A stretch of DNA of 64,000 bases from Endomychus coccineus. Its lineage: Eukaryota; Arthropoda; Insecta; Coleoptera; Endomychidae. The stretch covers positions 558,001 to 622,000 of the forward strand of contig CAUEHT010000001.1 of the NCBI GenBank assembly GCA_958510875.1. Reading direction: 5' to 3'. Positions 63,188 to 64,000 of the stretch are shown one piece after another. A program made the position numbers and the translations under genes. A model generated the notes under the pieces. It worked only from the letters and a program-made list of their open reading frames with translations. It made no database searches and was not told the origin of the DNA. Every line of letters starts with the position of its first letter. Position 1 is the stretch's first letter.

Positions 63188-64000
63188 ATTGAGAACAAGC
63201 GATTTTAATGTTGTAGATATAACCGCGGGGTATCCGGGCTGAGTGATAAGTGCGAGTATATTGCAGTCTATATGATGCAGGTAATTGTTTTACATGACGT
63301 TAGTCATGCAGGTATGTCACGAAGCCTACAGCGAGGTATGGAATGTGAGACTTCATAGCGCCAGTCCTAGGGTTTTGAAATAGTGTTGTTTGTATATATC
63401 GTCAGTCACGTGATTTTTTGAAAGAGGCGGGTATTCATCGGAGGTATCATGAGAGGGCTGCTGCTCCTTGAATGCATAGATGGAATGTTATATAGTATAG
63501 AAATGATATCTTCTACATTTCTCAAACGCGATGTTTATAAGGAAATTACTTTCAAAACGTTTATTCAAGCAGCCTGTACCTTACTTGATTGCTATATTAC
63601 AAAATGCGATCTCAATCATCTTGAACATATGTGGATATTATTTTCAGTATACAAAAATGGGGTTGGGGAGACTTCAAATAAGGTATGGAATGTGGGGTTG
63701 TTTAAACATAACGTCAGTCATATGAATTTGAATGAAGCTGGCGCGGACTCCAACGAGACAGGTGTGTATGTGAGGTTATACAGAGTGTGCAGGTATAATG
63801 ATGTCTATCAAGCAGGTCTTCAGTGAGGTATCTACCTTTGCAGGATTCTTCAATGAAATGTGGGGTTGTTTGTACATGCCGTTAGTCGCAGGGTTTTGTC
63901 TGAGTTATAATGATATCGTACGCGGCGCATTGTCTGCCCCCACAAGTCTTCAATAAGGGGTCATAACATCTAACATGCGATAGTTTACAAAAAAATGCTG
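63188..64000. other. Gene-free stretch with short repeats
   Basis: GTCAGTCA/GTTAGTC(A/G) and GCAGGTAT motifs recur, and 63566-63660 matches 24226-24310. ORF 63449-63826 has no recognisable domain and overlaps the repeat. Confidence 0.5.

Overview
The window looks like nuclear DNA of an arthropod, most likely an insect. It is AT-rich and dense in transposable elements, genes use spliceosomal introns and AATAAA signals, and the elements are of kinds common in insects: Polinton/Maverick (adintovirus-like) elements, Ty3/Gypsy-type LTR retrotransposons and a Jockey/R1-like non-LTR retrotransposon. No ordinary host gene is recognisable, and the species cannot be named from the sequence.

Layout. 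(1) 1-5150: remains of a Ty3/Gypsy element with gag zinc knuckles, an internal deletion, an integrase, an extra zinc-knuckle ORF after the integrase, a polypurine tract, a probable LTR and a PBS-like site. (2) 5160-24094: a complete-ended Polinton (18.9 kb) with inverted terminal repeats of about 0.62-0.67 kb and a perfect 6-bp target duplication CTTACG. It carries major capsid, penton, protease, PLA2/pX-like protein, packaging ATPase, a GLW-family protein, a fibre-like coiled-coil protein, integrase with chromodomain, protein-primed PolB, a small OB-fold-like protein, a seven-exon spliced gene and two copies of a subterminal paralogue. It is decaying: the capsid gene has two stops, penton and integrase one frameshift each, and PolB one stop. 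(3) 24.1-41.5 kb: gene-poor repeats, a relic of the spliced Polinton gene, an LTR fragment, a 130-bp satellite, a lone OB-fold-like gene and a 0.65-kb triplication. (4) About 41.6-61.4 kb: a second, older Polinton of another lineage. It has an OTU/zinc-finger PolB (split by nested retrotransposons), an intact-looking integrase, a partial ATPase, penton, GLW protein, PLA2, pX-like protein, protease and capsid. (5) 61.4-64 kb: hairpin element, non-LTR retrotransposon tail, tRNA-like sequence and repeats.

How the genes fit together. PolB and integrase would replicate and insert the elements. ATPase, protease, capsid, penton and pX/PLA2 proteins form the virion module known from Polintons and adintoviruses. 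In both elements the protease frame has no upstream ATG and lies in the -1 frame behind a slippery A-run at the end of the pX-like gene, which suggests a conserved frameshift fusion. Several genes of the first element have a TATA box about 30 bp from the start codon, including one box that appears to serve two divergent genes.

All family calls come from reading motifs by eye and from comparing the two elements in this window. No database search was possible.
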